Source of the DNA: a virus
Strand: one strand, 5' to 3'
Length of the DNA stretch: 43,022 bases
Virus record (IMG/VR): IMGVR_UViG_3300032282_005958
Coordinates: 1-43,022 of that record
The stretch's first letter is position 1. Every line of letters starts with the position of its first letter. Below the pieces are notes generated by a model. That model was not told where the DNA came from and did not search any database. It was given only the letters and a program-made list of their open reading frames with translations. Below are positions 14,951 through 24,445 of the stretch, one piece after another. The position numbers and the translations under genes were made by a program.

Positions 14951-16935
14951 TGATATCCGATCAAAACAGATTAACAGAAGGAATGGGTTCCTTTCTGGGG
15001 GGAGCCAATTCTGCCGTTGATCCCGCCCTGATTGCAGACAATCAGTATTTGTGGGCTGAGAATGTTGTTGCTCGGGATGGGTTTTTAGCTACCAGACCGG
15101 GATTTAAATTCGTTAAATTATTGCCTAATGGGGTAGTACAAGGGGCATGTTATTTTAAAAATCGTCTGCGCGATAGCCAGGATATCGTATCTTTGATCGA
15201 CGGAAAACTATATAATTTGTTTGCGGCAGATTCAACTCATGCCGTGGAGGATATTTCTCCGCCCAATGAACCCTCCTCACGGTATGTTTCCCAAAAAGCA
15301 TGTCTGGTTCAGGTTAATAATTTTCTTGTCAGTCAAGATGGATTGACTCCGGCCATGGTATATGACGGAGATAAAACTTATCGTTCCGAAAATAAAACAG
15401 ATCCTGTTGACGCAATTAATACTGTATCTGTTTCTTTAGTTGTCGGGGATACTACTTATAATATAGCTACTGAAGAGGTAACAAATATTCTAAGTGTTGG
15501 AACAGTTGTTGTATCCTCGTTTGTTGGGGCTTTGCCAGAAGGAACTGTGATTACGGCGATTGGGACCGCATCGGGAACTCCCTCTACTCAACAAATTACC
15601 CTCAGCAAAGCCCCAGTTATTTCTGTTACTACAGATCTTAAATTTTACAAATTCGGAATTATCGAACAAGACATTAGCATACCGATTGGTTCAATTATGT
15701 GTTACGGAAATGGAAGACTTTGGGTTGCAAATGGGAATGAATTATATGCAGGAGATCTTGTCGGTTCTTCCACCAATGCTGAAATTAAGTTTTCCGAGAC
15801 AATTTATTTGACTGGTGGCGGAGTTTTCATGTTCCCATCAAAAATAACCGGAATGCAATTTCTTCCAGGACCCGACACCACAACCGGTTTGGGGGATTTG
15901 TTGATTTTTACCCGGGATGAAATCCATGCCATACGCGCCTCTGTTTATGACCGCACCCAATGGCAAGCCACCCCCGGAATGCAACGGCAGATTTTTACAG
16001 GTCGAGGAGCGGTTAATTTTGAATCAATCATTCAAACAGATAAGGATTTATATTTTCGATCTTTTGAAGGAGTGCGATCGTTGGCACAAACATTACAATC
16101 CAGAGGCGTTGTAAGTTTTTCGGACAGCCTTGAAGCCACTCGTGTGATAGCGTATGATACCGAGCGGTGGCTTTCTTATGCCCCCGGAATTTTATTTGAT
16201 GGCAGATATTTGTTGGGCGGAGCTCCAAAAATACAAAAAACAACAGATAATAATGGAAATCGTACCGGTAGATTTAATTACGTTTTTTCCAAAATTGTAA
16301 GTAAAGATTTTAACGCAGGTTCTGTAGTCAATGCTCCGGTGGCTATTTATGATGGAGAATGGAATGGTTTGCAAATATGCAAACTAGTCGAAGGGTTATT
16401 TGGCCGGCAGCGCCGTTGTTTTGCCATTACCTGCGATTCGGACGGAAAAAATGCCTTGTATGAAATTACTTTGGATGATTATTCCGACAGTTTGAAACTC
16501 AGCCGATCCGCATCAGTTGCCGATACTCCTATTAAATGCTCCGTGGAAACCAAACGTTTTTCGTTTGGGACTCCTTTTGATGTTAAGTCATTAATGAGGG
16601 CTGATCTTGGATTCACCGATGTTTATAAAAACATAAACTGGACGCTAAAGTATAGTCCCGATTTTATAAATTTGTTTTATTCGGTTCAAACGGGAACGGT
16701 CAATAACTTGCAAGAAACTCCTGTTTTAACAACCCAATCTCCTCCAAATCTTGTCACTGGGTTTAAAACTTCTAGGACAGTTAAACCGGTATCCCTTAAA
16801 GTTGACGAAACAAATAGATTATCTAATTTTGGATATATGTTCCAGGGAAAAATTTATTGGGAGGGTAAGGCAAAACTTGTTTTATTTAGGCTTCACGCTT
16901 CACGTAAGGATATTAGCGATCTGGGGGAATGTTAA
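14950..16935 (+). CDS. Putative tail nozzle / tail stabilisation protein (661 aa)
   Basis: The N-terminus, MGSFLGGANSAVDPALIADN followed by a conserved-looking segment with ENVVARDGFLATRPGF, is the opening seen in podovirus tail tubular B or stabilisation proteins: a Gly-rich start then a parameter-input-like beta strand ending in RPGF. The rest is beta-rich, with repeated strand-turn units (about 60-500) as in a propeller and a last domain of unknown fold. It is the likely lower tail tube, placed next to the adaptor candidate at 21615 but separated by fibre genes. The exact family was not identified. It starts within the TAATG overlap and has no Shine-Dalgarno sequence. Confidence 0.65.
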   Translation: MISDQNRLTEGMGSFLGGANSAVDPALIADNQYLWAENVVARDGFLATRPGFKFVKLLPNGVVQGACYFKNRLRDSQDIVSLIDGKLYNLFAADSTHAVEDISPPNEPSSRYVSQKACLVQVNNFLVSQDGLTPAMVYDGDKTYRSENKTDPVDAINTVSVSLVVGDTTYNIATEEVTNILSVGTVVVSSFVGALPEGTVITAIGTASGTPSTQQITLSKAPVISVTTDLKFYKFGIIEQDISIPIGSIMCYGNGRLWVANGNELYAGDLVGSSTNAEIKFSETIYLTGGGVFMFPSKITGMQFLPGPDTTTGLGDLLIFTRDEIHAIRASVYDRTQWQATPGMQRQIFTGRGAVNFESIIQTDKDLYFRSFEGVRSLAQTLQSRGVVSFSDSLEATRVIAYDTERWLSYAPGILFDGRYLLGGAPKIQKTTDNNGNRTGRFNYVFSKIVSKDFNAGSVVNAPVAIYDGEWNGLQICKLVEGLFGRQRRCFAITCDSDGKNALYEITLDDYSDSLKLSRSASVADTPIKCSVETKRFSFGTPFDVKSLMRADLGFTDVYKNINWTLKYSPDFINLFYSVQTGTVNNLQETPVLTTQSPPNLVTGFKTSRTVKPVSLKVDETNRLSNFGYMFQGKIYWEGKAKLVLFRLHASRKDISDLGEC

Positions 16936-16938
16936 TTT

Positions 16939-19008
16939 ATGTCAGAATACCCCGTATCTTTCACTCAACCCTTGTTTTCTGATTACCCCAGAAAACTTCC
17001 TGATGCCGTGTCGTATATGGGATTAAACGGAACGGTGGATAAAATTGCAGATCCAGATCTTTATTTATACACAAATTCTTCTCCAAGCACAACTTTGACC
17101 GATAGAATTTGGGTTCAAAAAACTCCACCCTCAACATCTCCCACACCTTTACCCACGCCAGCTCCAGCTTCTTATTCGTCAAAATTAATTGCAATTACTC
17201 GATTTGGAGCAGCACAAAACAAGCCGGTCGCCTTTACAATGAACGGCGATTCAGACCCATCCTTTTCCGTTTCTTCCTGGTATTATGCTTCTGCTATTCC
17301 CACAGTTGTTATTTCAGGACCAGACGGCAGTGTTTATATTGCCGGGGTAAATTTAGCCGGGTCAATTGACGGATGTAAAATATATAAATTAAATTCTAAC
17401 GGAACAATTGATAATACTTTTAGCAGTTCTGTTTTTACTCATACACAAAATTTTGATGCAAATAGTCAGGGTTATATTTCCGGAATAGCGTTTGATTCCA
17501 CTAATAAACTTTATGTTTACGGTGTATTTAATTTTTACGGTTCAAATGCTGCAAAATCAATAGTTCGTTTAAATACAAATGGGAGTTATGATTCTGCTTT
17601 TAATTCTCAAACTGGAGTTGAATGGTCTGCTTCAGGTAACCCCAGCTTAGACGGATACATCAGTTACGTTAACGTTTTCCCAAACGGTCACGTTTATTTG
17701 GGGGGCCAAATAAGCAAATATAAAGGAGTTAATAATCCAAATTCAAACTATTCAACTTTTCTTTTTGGTCTTGTAGTTGATAATAACGCCAATTTTGTAT
17801 GTTGGTCCGATGAATCTATGACCACTCCGATAGTGGTATCTTCTACAGCCGGATATGCTTTTTATACTTTAAACGGTTATAGATATATCTACGACCCCAG
17901 CACACCAAGATTATATCCTGATAAATATTATGGGTATATTTATAGTATTGGTGGTACTAGTCTTGGTACATATGTTATAAATATGCCAGACAACGGTCTT
18001 TTAGCTTATGGTAATATTGCGGTAACTAGTTCTCAACAATTCTATCGCGGGTATACTTATCCGGAAGGAACTTTTAATCAACATGTTATAAGCGGCGGCG
18101 ACAAAAGATGGCCTCTTAAATTAATTGCACCAAACTCAATTTCTGGAAGCAAACAAATCTATTATAATTTAACTCCTCCTGTTTTTGATTCCACTTTTTC
18201 TGCTTTTAGTCCCACAGTCGACACATCAATAGATTATAGTCTTGGTCGCTTTCTTTTATCCGGTGCCCTCGACAAAAAATTAGCCGTAAAATCCCCCTCA
18301 GATCCTTCAATAAGCAGCATCGATTTGATTAGCAATATTATTTTAGGCCCAGATTTGAAATTGTATTATAATGATTATTATGAGTCAACTTCTCCTTCTT
18401 TAAAAACTGCATCATATTATAGCTCGGTTAGCACAAATTCAACACCGCGACCTGTTTCTCAAATGACTTTTCTGGGGACACCTGGAATACAAACACCACA
18501 ATACGTTGATGCTTATATTGGTTCTTCTTTTTCTTTGGCGGTGACAACTACTCCGGGCGCAACTTCTTATTCCGCTTCCAACCTTCCCGGAGGATTGACG
18601 ATCAACGGGTCTACAGGAGTAATCTCAGGAACGCCGTTGTTAATTGGCGTGTATAATGTTACTTTAAGCGCTACAAATTCTTACGGAACTGGAACAAAAG
18701 GTTTGATTATAAATGTTACCGGCGGTCTCCCTACCAATATTTCCTATACAAAAGCTTTACGAAGTTTACGGGGTTCGGGTACTTGGCGTGAATTTTCCCC
18801 TATTTTCAGGGGAGATATTGTTTTAGTTCCTTCCGGAACTCAAATTTTATTTCCTTGGGGAGAATCGGATAAGCTTTATGACATGTCTCCTTGGGGAGAA
18901 CCTGCCTTTACCGTCCCCACTCTTCCTTCTCCTCCTTCTGGTTTTAAGTATAAATATTATATTGGTGCCAGAATTTCAACCCCAAGCACTCAATTTATTG
19001 GATCATGA
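16939..19008 (+). CDS. Large fibre: adaptor halves around a beta-propeller and Ig domain
   Basis: The 689-residue protein starts with about 65 residues (to DRIWVQKT) and ends with about 95 residues (GTWREF, RGDIVLVPSG, FPWGES, FKYKYYIGA) that together match the 141-residue protein at 21193. Between them lie a Pro/Ser linker (68-80), delta-60-type repeats of the form SIVRLNTNGSYDSAFN (about 85-340) that build beta-propellers, a beta region, and a He_PIG-type Ig domain (about 515-595; GGLTINGSTGVISGTP). This is most simply an adaptor protein into which a large receptor-binding unit was inserted. TTTATG start without Shine-Dalgarno sequence; 4-base overlap with the next gene. Confidence 0.75.
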   Translation: MSEYPVSFTQPLFSDYPRKLPDAVSYMGLNGTVDKIADPDLYLYTNSSPSTTLTDRIWVQKTPPSTSPTPLPTPAPASYSSKLIAITRFGAAQNKPVAFTMNGDSDPSFSVSSWYYASAIPTVVISGPDGSVYIAGVNLAGSIDGCKIYKLNSNGTIDNTFSSSVFTHTQNFDANSQGYISGIAFDSTNKLYVYGVFNFYGSNAAKSIVRLNTNGSYDSAFNSQTGVEWSASGNPSLDGYISYVNVFPNGHVYLGGQISKYKGVNNPNSNYSTFLFGLVVDNNANFVCWSDESMTTPIVVSSTAGYAFYTLNGYRYIYDPSTPRLYPDKYYGYIYSIGGTSLGTYVINMPDNGLLAYGNIAVTSSQQFYRGYTYPEGTFNQHVISGGDKRWPLKLIAPNSISGSKQIYYNLTPPVFDSTFSAFSPTVDTSIDYSLGRFLLSGALDKKLAVKSPSDPSISSIDLISNIILGPDLKLYYNDYYESTSPSLKTASYYSSVSTNSTPRPVSQMTFLGTPGIQTPQYVDAYIGSSFSLAVTTTPGATSYSASNLPGGLTINGSTGVISGTPLLIGVYNVTLSATNSYGTGTKGLIINVTGGLPTNISYTKALRSLRGSGTWREFSPIFRGDIVLVPSGTQILFPWGESDKLYDMSPWGEPAFTVPTLPSPPSGFKYKYYIGARISTPSTQFIGS

Positions 19009-21146
19009 CAATTTTTTACAGATCAGGAACTGTCGGGGTTCCGTTCACTTTTCAAATTCCCACGCAGGGAGCTTCTGTATTTTTAACGGAAGATTTGCCT
19101 TTGGGTTTTACTTGCAGTTCTACCGGCCTTATCACAGGAACCCCCGTGCTGACCGACCAAAGATCCATTACATTATTGATCAGCAATGGGATAACTTGTA
19201 GTGCGGCCAGCCTTAGCTTAACCGTTGTCGGCCCTTCTTCCCCTCTTATATCCAGCCCGACTTCCGCAAACGGTATTGTTAACTTTGCCTTTACCTATCA
19301 AATTTTAGCCGCGGCAACCCCTTCGATCACTAGTTATGGGGCCTCCAGTCTTCCCGCCGGGTTAAGCGTAAACACAACCACGGGTTTGATTTCAGGAACA
19401 CCCACTTCTGCCACCGCTTCCACAACTGTGGTGATAAGCGCCACTAATCCCGGGGGAACAACTTATCAGAACGTTAATTTTGTTATTTTAGCCATGCCGC
19501 TTCCGGTTTATTCCGGCCCATCTTCTATTGTTTTAAACAGAGATATTTCTAATTCTTTTCAAGTGACAGCGTCAAATCCAACACCATATCAACCCACGTC
19601 TTATTCGGCCACAAATCTTCCCTCTGGCATGTCAATCAACCCGTCAACAGGATTGATTTCCGGATCACCCGCCACAGCGGGAACAATAACAAATTCATAT
19701 AATCTTTTTGCCACAAATGCAAGGATTTGCTATGTGACAGATTATAGAGCTAATCCATACGGAGAAGTACTTTCACTTTATCCAATTGGGTGTACATCCC
19801 GAATGGCTTATACAGTTCCAGTCTCAGGAAATGCTTTTCCAATTTCCGGACTCGGAAGCGGACCTTTTTATTGTGACTTACTCGGAAATGTTGCATCGGT
19901 TGGTTTATCGAACGATGGAACGCGAGTGTACGCTGATTATAGTTATTTTTTATTTGGTCCGGGATCTGTTCGTAATCAGCAAGCTACCCAAAAATATTTT
20001 ATGGGCGGAAGATTCTGTGGACCTTCCGATGGATATCAGGGATCACGCTCCAGTAACCCGTATACAAATTATTTTGGACCTAATTCGTACATATATAATT
20101 CAACTGAAAACACTTTAACTTTTTTTTCTTTTTATTTTCAAAATTTTTCATCCCGCCAAAATTTAAACGAACCTTATTATGATCAAATTTATAAACTCAC
20201 AGATGGATCTTATATTTTTGCGAGCCCAAGCAGGGGGGTCGGACTAAATAATTATACTTTGCAAAATGCAACCAAAAGTTCTATTTTAAAATGTACTTCT
20301 AATTTTTCTCAAGATTTAAATTGGACAACAAATTTTTTAAATTTTAGATCTTTTATTGTTGGGCAAAAATCAAATGGAAATTTGGTGGCGATAGCCGATC
20401 CAAATATAGTTTTTTTAAATTCAACAACTGGAGCCATTGCGTCCACAGGAATTTCTTCCCAAGCCGCACCCAATGATTTTTGTCCGGCATCAGATTCAAC
20501 AAATTACTCATATGGTTTTGGAATTATCGGTGGCGGGCTACAACCCGATGAAAAAATAATTGTGGCTTCTCCTAAAAAAATTATAAGAATTTCTTCTGAT
20601 GGATCCACCATTGACTCGACATTTTCTTCCAATAGTGATTTTACATTAACCGGAGCTTCGCCGGTAATTAAAAGAATTCATGTTTACAAAAATGGGAAAA
20701 TATTGGTTTGTGGAGATTTTCAAACTTTTAAGGGCACCACCGTTTCAGCCGGATTTATAAGGTTAAATAGTAATGGGACATTGGATACTTCTTTCAGCGC
20801 CAATCCTTTTGGGAACCCACAAACAGCTAGAGTGCAAGATTTTAAAGTTTTACCCGACGGAAAAATTATTATAATTCATTGGGATCGTGCGAACCAGTGG
20901 GAGGCTGGTTTGATATACCGGCTTAATGAAAATGGAACAAACGATGTTCAATTGGGGTCCATAAATAGTAGTGGGGCCGCCACATCCCATGGAAATTATT
21001 ATGTTAGCGTGGCAAGTCAATTCTTTGTTTTGCCTGGCCCAGAAAAAGAAGATGTTAGCGTAACTGCAACTACCGCTACGGTTACATTAACAAATGCCGG
21101 AGGAAGCACTTCAGTCCCAATCGATTTTTCGGTGGTGGCTTATTAA
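19005..21146 (+). CDS. Large fibre: three Ig-like domains then beta-propeller
   Basis: The 713-residue protein begins with three He_PIG Ig-like domains (about 1-75, 79-162 and 166-240), each with the signature GLS/TxNxxTGLISGTP. A long beta region follows (about 245-500), then delta-60-type repeats (about 505-650; RLNSNGTLDTSF, FKVLPDGKIIII). It uses the same building blocks as the preceding protein in the opposite order. No signal peptide. An ATGA overlap couples it to that gene, so the two products are probably made together and may form one appendage. Related chains are probably not enzymes; no catalytic motif was seen. Confidence 0.72.
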   Translation: MTIFYRSGTVGVPFTFQIPTQGASVFLTEDLPLGFTCSSTGLITGTPVLTDQRSITLLISNGITCSAASLSLTVVGPSSPLISSPTSANGIVNFAFTYQILAAATPSITSYGASSLPAGLSVNTTTGLISGTPTSATASTTVVISATNPGGTTYQNVNFVILAMPLPVYSGPSSIVLNRDISNSFQVTASNPTPYQPTSYSATNLPSGMSINPSTGLISGSPATAGTITNSYNLFATNARICYVTDYRANPYGEVLSLYPIGCTSRMAYTVPVSGNAFPISGLGSGPFYCDLLGNVASVGLSNDGTRVYADYSYFLFGPGSVRNQQATQKYFMGGRFCGPSDGYQGSRSSNPYTNYFGPNSYIYNSTENTLTFFSFYFQNFSSRQNLNEPYYDQIYKLTDGSYIFASPSRGVGLNNYTLQNATKSSILKCTSNFSQDLNWTTNFLNFRSFIVGQKSNGNLVAIADPNIVFLNSTTGAIASTGISSQAAPNDFCPASDSTNYSYGFGIIGGGLQPDEKIIVASPKKIIRISSDGSTIDSTFSSNSDFTLTGASPVIKRIHVYKNGKILVCGDFQTFKGTTVSAGFIRLNSNGTLDTSFSANPFGNPQTARVQDFKVLPDGKIIIIHWDRANQWEAGLIYRLNENGTNDVQLGSINSSGAATSHGNYYVSVASQFFVLPGPEKEDVSVTATTATVTLTNAGGSTSVPIDFSVVAY

Positions 21147-21155
21147 TGCATTCCC

Positions 21156-21183
21156 TTGACACGCAAATTGAAGTGCTTAATCT
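21156..21183 (+). promoter_or_regulatory. Promoter-like element before the gene at 21193
   Basis: TTGACA (21156-21161) with a 16-base spacer to TAATCT (21178-21183, 3/6 match) and 9 bases to the ATG. The -35 is perfect but the -10 is weak. Its geometry matches the other sites where the start codon lies where transcription should begin. Confidence 0.45.
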
Positions 21184-21192
21184 AAATTAGCT

Positions 21193-21618
21193 ATGGCTGA
21201 TATTCCCCTTAGTTCCGGAGTGGTCCCAGCTGGCACTCCTTACCCCGGCAATTTTCAGGATTTTTTAGATGTAGCTTCTTCTTATTTAACAGTTGAGTAC
21301 CCGGACAATTTGCGTTCGGCAGTTGTTTCTTCCTCCACCCCAACGGGAAGTGATTTGGATAAAATCTGGTTTCGATTGTCTTCCACCGATGGAACGCCTA
21401 CCACGGTGAATTTGTACATTAACGGAGCCTGGACGGAGTTTACCCAATTTAATTTTGGTGACATGGTTTTAATCGCTGAAAGTTCCGTTATTGTAAATCC
21501 TTGGGGAACAGGAGGAACAGCGTACACACTTTCCGGACAAAAAGTTGTAACCCCGGCAACCCCTACCTCATTGCCCGCCGGGTTTAAATATAAAGTTTAC
21601 GTAGGAAATTACTCATGA
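21193..21618 (+). CDS. Fibre-adaptor protein (141 aa)
   Basis: The protein has an N-terminal helical or loop region (15-45), the segment DLDKIWFRLSSTDG at about 53-66, then beta strands NGAWTEF, GDMVLIAESS, NPWGTGG and the ending FKYKVYVGNYS. The same N- and C-terminal halves flank the propeller/Ig insert of the product at 16939. A compact version beside a long version suggests that the pair share a binding site on the tail, with this one as the cap or spacer. It overlaps the next gene by 4 bases (ATGA). No database family is claimed. Confidence 0.6.
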   Translation: MADIPLSSGVVPAGTPYPGNFQDFLDVASSYLTVEYPDNLRSAVVSSSTPTGSDLDKIWFRLSSTDGTPTTVNLYINGAWTEFTQFNFGDMVLIAESSVIVNPWGTGGTAYTLSGQKVVTPATPTSLPAGFKYKVYVGNYS

Positions 21619-22823
21619 TTCGACGTACTTACGGGTCTGTAAAAGCCCAATTGGCCAGAGTAACTCAAAACGGGATGTGCCCCGACGACGCCCAATTATT
21701 GGCTCGGGTCAATGAAGCCCAGGAACGGTTGCTTAACAAGGGTCTTTATGCCGGAACTTATGGGCGTTATTCCGTATGCGTTTACGGTGGTTGCATAACT
21801 TTACCCAGGGAGTTTGAGTCTATTCTTGGATATAATTTTTCCGGAGCTCCGGCTCAAGTTTATAATCAGTGGTATGAGTTTATGGCTAACGGACCAGGAA
21901 TTTCTCCCGCTGGGGATTGGCGTCATCTTGTAGACCGTGGTTATGTTCCTTGTTTTCGTTCTTTGAATTCCCAGCAATTTATTCGTATTTATACCGATCT
22001 TTCCGAAGATGTTGATACAACTATTCTTTTTAGAGGGTCTGACAGTTATAACAATAGAATTCAAACTGTAGAAGATGGCAGGTATATTGACGGAGAGCGT
22101 TTGGATTTAAGTGCCGGGCATGGAGACTCAAGTTGTTTGGTATCCGGATTTTCTGGAATTAATTCGGATGGGAATGGGGTGTACGCTTTTACCAGAACTT
22201 TGAATAACAAGCCGGTATTTGAAAATCTTCATGGTTGGCAAATACAAAATCCCGTTAACGCATGGCAAATTATAAACCCAGCCTCAACTGTTGTGGATAT
22301 TTCAGTATCTAATTCAGATAAACCTTGGCAGACTCTTTATTCTGTATGTTCAATTATTGAACTATCCGCCACTACTAAAAATGCTTTTCGATACATTGAT
22401 GCCATCAACAAATCCCCAACTAAAGGGTGGGTAAGGGTTTATGCGGTCGATCCGGATACAGGAGCGGAAAACTGTATTGCCATACTTGCGCCCGACGAGA
22501 CGTTGCCCCAGTATAGGCGATATGCAATCCCGGGGTTTGAAGAAAAGGAAGGGTCAACTGTCACTGTGCTGGCTAAACGCAAGTTTATTCCGGTCACGGG
22601 TGATGACGACGACCTCATTGTGACCAACCTTGGCGCCTTGAAAATGATGGCTATTGCAATTGAGAAGGAAGAAAACAACAATCTGGTTGAAGCCAAAGTC
22701 TATGAAGACAAGGCTGTTGACCTTCTCCGTGAAGAATTAAAAGAGGTGGAAGGGGCCAACATTGGCCGGCCTCAGGTTCAAATGCAGATGTTTGCAATGG
22801 GTGAAATTCCCAACATGGCTTAA
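21615..22823 (+). CDS. Putative tail adaptor (gp11/gp4-like) protein
   Basis: This 402-residue protein starts with helices (RTYGSVKAQLARVTQNG, then DDAQLLARVNEAQERLLNKG) and continues as beta sheet, then ends in a long helix (about 345-385) rich in E, K and N. Portal-adjacent adaptors such as T7 gp11 have a helical bundle of that kind. In this phage it precedes the internal proteins and follows the fibres, and with the nozzle-like 661-residue protein it probably completes the tail tube. No motif makes the assignment certain. ATGA overlap with the previous gene; no Shine-Dalgarno sequence. Confidence 0.58.
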   Translation: MIRRTYGSVKAQLARVTQNGMCPDDAQLLARVNEAQERLLNKGLYAGTYGRYSVCVYGGCITLPREFESILGYNFSGAPAQVYNQWYEFMANGPGISPAGDWRHLVDRGYVPCFRSLNSQQFIRIYTDLSEDVDTTILFRGSDSYNNRIQTVEDGRYIDGERLDLSAGHGDSSCLVSGFSGINSDGNGVYAFTRTLNNKPVFENLHGWQIQNPVNAWQIINPASTVVDISVSNSDKPWQTLYSVCSIIELSATTKNAFRYIDAINKSPTKGWVRVYAVDPDTGAENCIAILAPDETLPQYRRYAIPGFEEKEGSTVTVLAKRKFIPVTGDDDDLIVTNLGALKMMAIAIEKEENNNLVEAKVYEDKAVDLLREELKEVEGANIGRPQVQMQMFAMGEIPNMA

Positions 22824-22826
22824 TTT

Positions 22827-24437
22827 ATGGCGTTTGAATTCGGCATTTCTCCAGCTTCAAATATGGTCTCTGACTTTTTAACTCAAAGTTACCGGGCTAG
22901 TAATAATGATTTTAATCCTTCTTCTTATGGTCAACCCATGGGTGGTCCCACCATTTTAAACCCAGCCGGTACCCCAACAAATAAATTTAGTATTGGTTCT
23001 AATGGGAATTTGTACCAAAAATTAAGTTCCGGCGGTTATATAAACACAGATACAGGACAAAAGGTTGGCGGGATTTCCACTTCCCGAAAAGGTGGTGGAA
23101 TTTCTTATTCTTCCGGCCCCAATTTTGCAGCCATGCAGGGCGGTGGGATGGATGGAATGGGTGGTGGCGGAGGCGGTTCTAATGTCGATTTTTATCTTGG
23201 TCCGGCCCCCACACTTTCAAAATTATCTCTTCCGGAATTAGTTCTTCCAAATGCACCTACACTTCCCAATTTGGATTTAGGTAGTGTATTTAACAGTTTT
23301 CGATCAGTATTCAATACTCTTAATTCCGGCGTTAATCCTGAATTCGGAGTCGATTCTTTAAAATTGGCCAAAGATGCAAAAGATGTTGCGTCAAAATTAA
23401 ATTATTCTCCCGAGGAAATTAAATCTCTTATTTCTGCAATCAATCCTTCTACAGGGGAAATTATTTCTGACGTGGAAAAAATTTCCTCTCGACTAAATGA
23501 TCCCGCAAAAATATCGCAAGCTGCCGGACAGATCGCCGATTCTTTAAATGCAAAATACCAATCGGCATTTGCCAAAGCCATGCCCGGATATGAGGCCAAC
23601 ATGGCCAAGGCCAATAAACTTACAACTCAATATTTATCGGGAAATATTCCCCAGGATGTGGTTGATAGTGTTGTTCGCGGAGCAGCCTCCAAAGGATTTG
23701 CCACCGGATTGTTCGGTGGGGGTATTGGACGGAACATGGTGGCTCGCGATTTGGGTCTTACCAGTCTGCAACTTCAAGCAACCGGAGCCAACCTGCTGCA
23801 ACAAACTGCCTCAATTGCCAACTCAGTGTTGCAAGCAACCATGCCGGTTAGCGGTGAATCGTTTGCTTCCAGACTTATAACCGACCCCAATCAGATTTTT
23901 AGCACCGTTGCCAACATGAGGAGAGTTGATCCCAATACTATTTTCAATGCGGTTTATACTCCTAACCGGGAAGTGTATAACACTATGTCTCAAATGGCCC
24001 AACAATCCACCATGGCCAGAGCCAATTTTGAAGCATCCAAAATGGTGGCTCCAGCTTCAGTCTTTAGTGCTCTGACGACCCAGGCGCAGTATAATCAGCA
24101 GATCAACGCGCAAAATTTGCTTAATCAATGGGAAACCATGAAGACAATGGCCACACAAAACAATGCGATCCAGGGGCAACAGGCCATTTATAACAACCAA
24201 ATTGAGGCACAAAACGCCATCAACAAATGGCAGACCCAGGGATTGCCGGGACAATATGACGTGCAAAAAGGACAATACATCGGGTTTACCCCAGGAACAT
24301 ATTCAAGCACTCCTCCTCAAGCTCCCGGGTATAACCAGCAAAATGTTGCCGGCGGGCCGAACAATGTTTTTAACGAAACTCCGCAACAGCGTTTTTTTCG
24401 GCTTGAGGCAAACTACTTAAGGAATTACAGGGTATAA
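22827..24437 (+). CDS. Internal virion or tail-tip protein, Gly-rich N-terminus (536 aa)
   Basis: The first 125 residues are Gly/Ser/Asn-rich and disordered-looking, including GGGMDGMGGGGGGSN. Residues 140-400 are helical, with a glycine-rich hydrophobic stretch (GFATGLFGGGIGRNM) at about 290-305, and 400-500 are Gln/Asn/Ala-rich helices (YNQQINAQNLLNQWETMK). Placement before a 518-residue coiled-coil protein and a giant protein mirrors the T7 order of gp14, gp15 and gp16, which are ejected into the cell. By position it is the gp14-like one. No sequence motif proves it. Start ATG 22827 lies 3 bases after the previous stop. Confidence 0.55.
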   Translation: MAFEFGISPASNMVSDFLTQSYRASNNDFNPSSYGQPMGGPTILNPAGTPTNKFSIGSNGNLYQKLSSGGYINTDTGQKVGGISTSRKGGGISYSSGPNFAAMQGGGMDGMGGGGGGSNVDFYLGPAPTLSKLSLPELVLPNAPTLPNLDLGSVFNSFRSVFNTLNSGVNPEFGVDSLKLAKDAKDVASKLNYSPEEIKSLISAINPSTGEIISDVEKISSRLNDPAKISQAAGQIADSLNAKYQSAFAKAMPGYEANMAKANKLTTQYLSGNIPQDVVDSVVRGAASKGFATGLFGGGIGRNMVARDLGLTSLQLQATGANLLQQTASIANSVLQATMPVSGESFASRLITDPNQIFSTVANMRRVDPNTIFNAVYTPNREVYNTMSQMAQQSTMARANFEASKMVAPASVFSALTTQAQYNQQINAQNLLNQWETMKTMATQNNAIQGQQAIYNNQIEAQNAINKWQTQGLPGQYDVQKGQYIGFTPGTYSSTPPQAPGYNQQNVAGGPNNVFNETPQQRFFRLEANYLRNYRV

Positions 24438-24445
24438 ATTATTTT

